Shown here: positions 63,789-64,000 of the stretch, in pieces
How the letters are laid out: each line of letters opens with the position of its first letter
Numbering within the stretch: the stretch's first letter is position 1
Notes under the pieces: generated by a model
Database searches by the model: none
Told to the model about the DNA's origin: nothing
Seen by the model: only the letters and a program-made list of their open reading frames with translations
Program-made: the position numbers and the translations under genes
DNA from: Pseudomonadota bacterium
GTDB taxonomy: Bacteria > Pseudomonadota > Gammaproteobacteria > Burkholderiales > Rhodocyclaceae
Length of the DNA: 64,000 nucleotides
NCBI GenBank assembly: GCA_018262095.1
Contig: JAGTRW010000005.1
Coordinates: 1 to 64,000 of the forward strand
Direction of reading: 5' to 3'

Positions 63789-64000
63789 TACTTGTCCTCC
63801 AGCGCGCGTTCGACGTCGAGCATCTTGCCCAGCGCCAGCGCCTCGGGAACGTAGGTGAAGCCGCAGCCCGGGCAGCGCAGCAGATCGACCGGAAAGTCGT
63901 TGCCCAGGTAGCTCGCGGTGACCTTGCCGAGCACCAGCGGCTGTTGGCACTTGGCGCAGATCAATTGGCTGTCGCTGGGCGCGGGTGGTATTTCGCTCAT
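63788..64000 (-). CDS. Small CxxC zinc/redox protein (DVU_1557-like)
   Basis: 70 residues. Paired CAKC (C15, C18) and CPGC (C43, C46) form a rubredoxin- or zinc-ribbon-like site, followed by a helix (EALALGKMLDVERALEDK). The ATG is the last codon of the window, so a longer N-terminus and promoter beyond the edge cannot be excluded. First visible gene of the operon. I recall a family of this form named after DVU_1557 as a redox protein; metal content is not known. Confidence 0.75.
   Translation of the reverse strand: MSEIPPAPSDSQLICAKCQQPLVLGKVTASYLGNDFPVDLLRCPGCGFTYVPEALALGKMLDVERALEDK

Overview
The window is a 64 kb stretch of high-GC bacterial chromosome with dense, often overlapping genes and a single tRNA. 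Gene content points to a betaproteobacterium, most likely of the Rhodocyclales / Candidatus Accumulibacter type. The supporting genes are a TctD/TctE-like two-component pair, the periplasmic haem-c fatty acid cis/trans isomerase Cti, a hydrogenase-4-like membrane complex, glycogen phosphorylase, NDH-2 and a TAXI binding protein. The taxonomic call is inference from gene content; no 16S gene is present.

Left third (1-23 kb): a response regulator and sensor kinase, tRNA-Phe with a clear promoter and terminator, two HD-GYP proteins (one complete, one degenerate), a lipoprotein-like metallophosphoesterase, and a six-gene minus-strand hyf-like operon (12.9-14.9 kb back to 7.8 kb). Both CxxC motifs of that operon's large subunit have become CxxS, so it is better read as an energy-converting hydrogenase-related (Ehr) complex than as a hydrogenase. 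The same gene carries a frameshift. Next come a ribbon-helix-helix regulator, a TerC/YjbE membrane protein, a TAXI binding protein, cti, and a UvrD-like helicase preceded by a zinc ribbon.

Middle (23-45 kb): glgP; an AcoR-type regulator without the GAFTGA loop; a secreted HbpS/GlcG protein; a molybdenum cofactor operon (moeB-moaC-moaD-moaE-moeA-mog-moaD-like). Then comes a locus for peptide or N-acyl-D-amino acid use: D-aminoacylase, RpiR regulator, D-threonine aldolase/D-serine dehydratase-like enzyme, a Dpp-type ABC transporter with binding protein, and divergent ridA. NDH-2 follows.

Right third (45-64 kb): two complete tripartite efflux systems, EmrAB-type and RND-type, each with a TetR regulator and a visible palindromic operator. 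The last 7.3 kb is a tightly overlapping minus-strand operon of eight genes that continues off the right edge. In transcription order it encodes a small CxxC protein, a SAM methyltransferase, a C-GCAxxG-C-C protein, a nucleotidyltransferase fused to an HD domain, a radical SAM enzyme with extra cysteine clusters, an AMP-dependent CoA-ligase-like protein, a histidine phosphatase and a flavodiiron protein. This resembles an uncharacterised locus I remember from Desulfovibrio (DVU_1551-1557 / TrsS families). It is the best candidate here for an undescribed biochemical system, probably a biosynthetic or cofactor/lipid-modification pathway that needs protection from oxygen.
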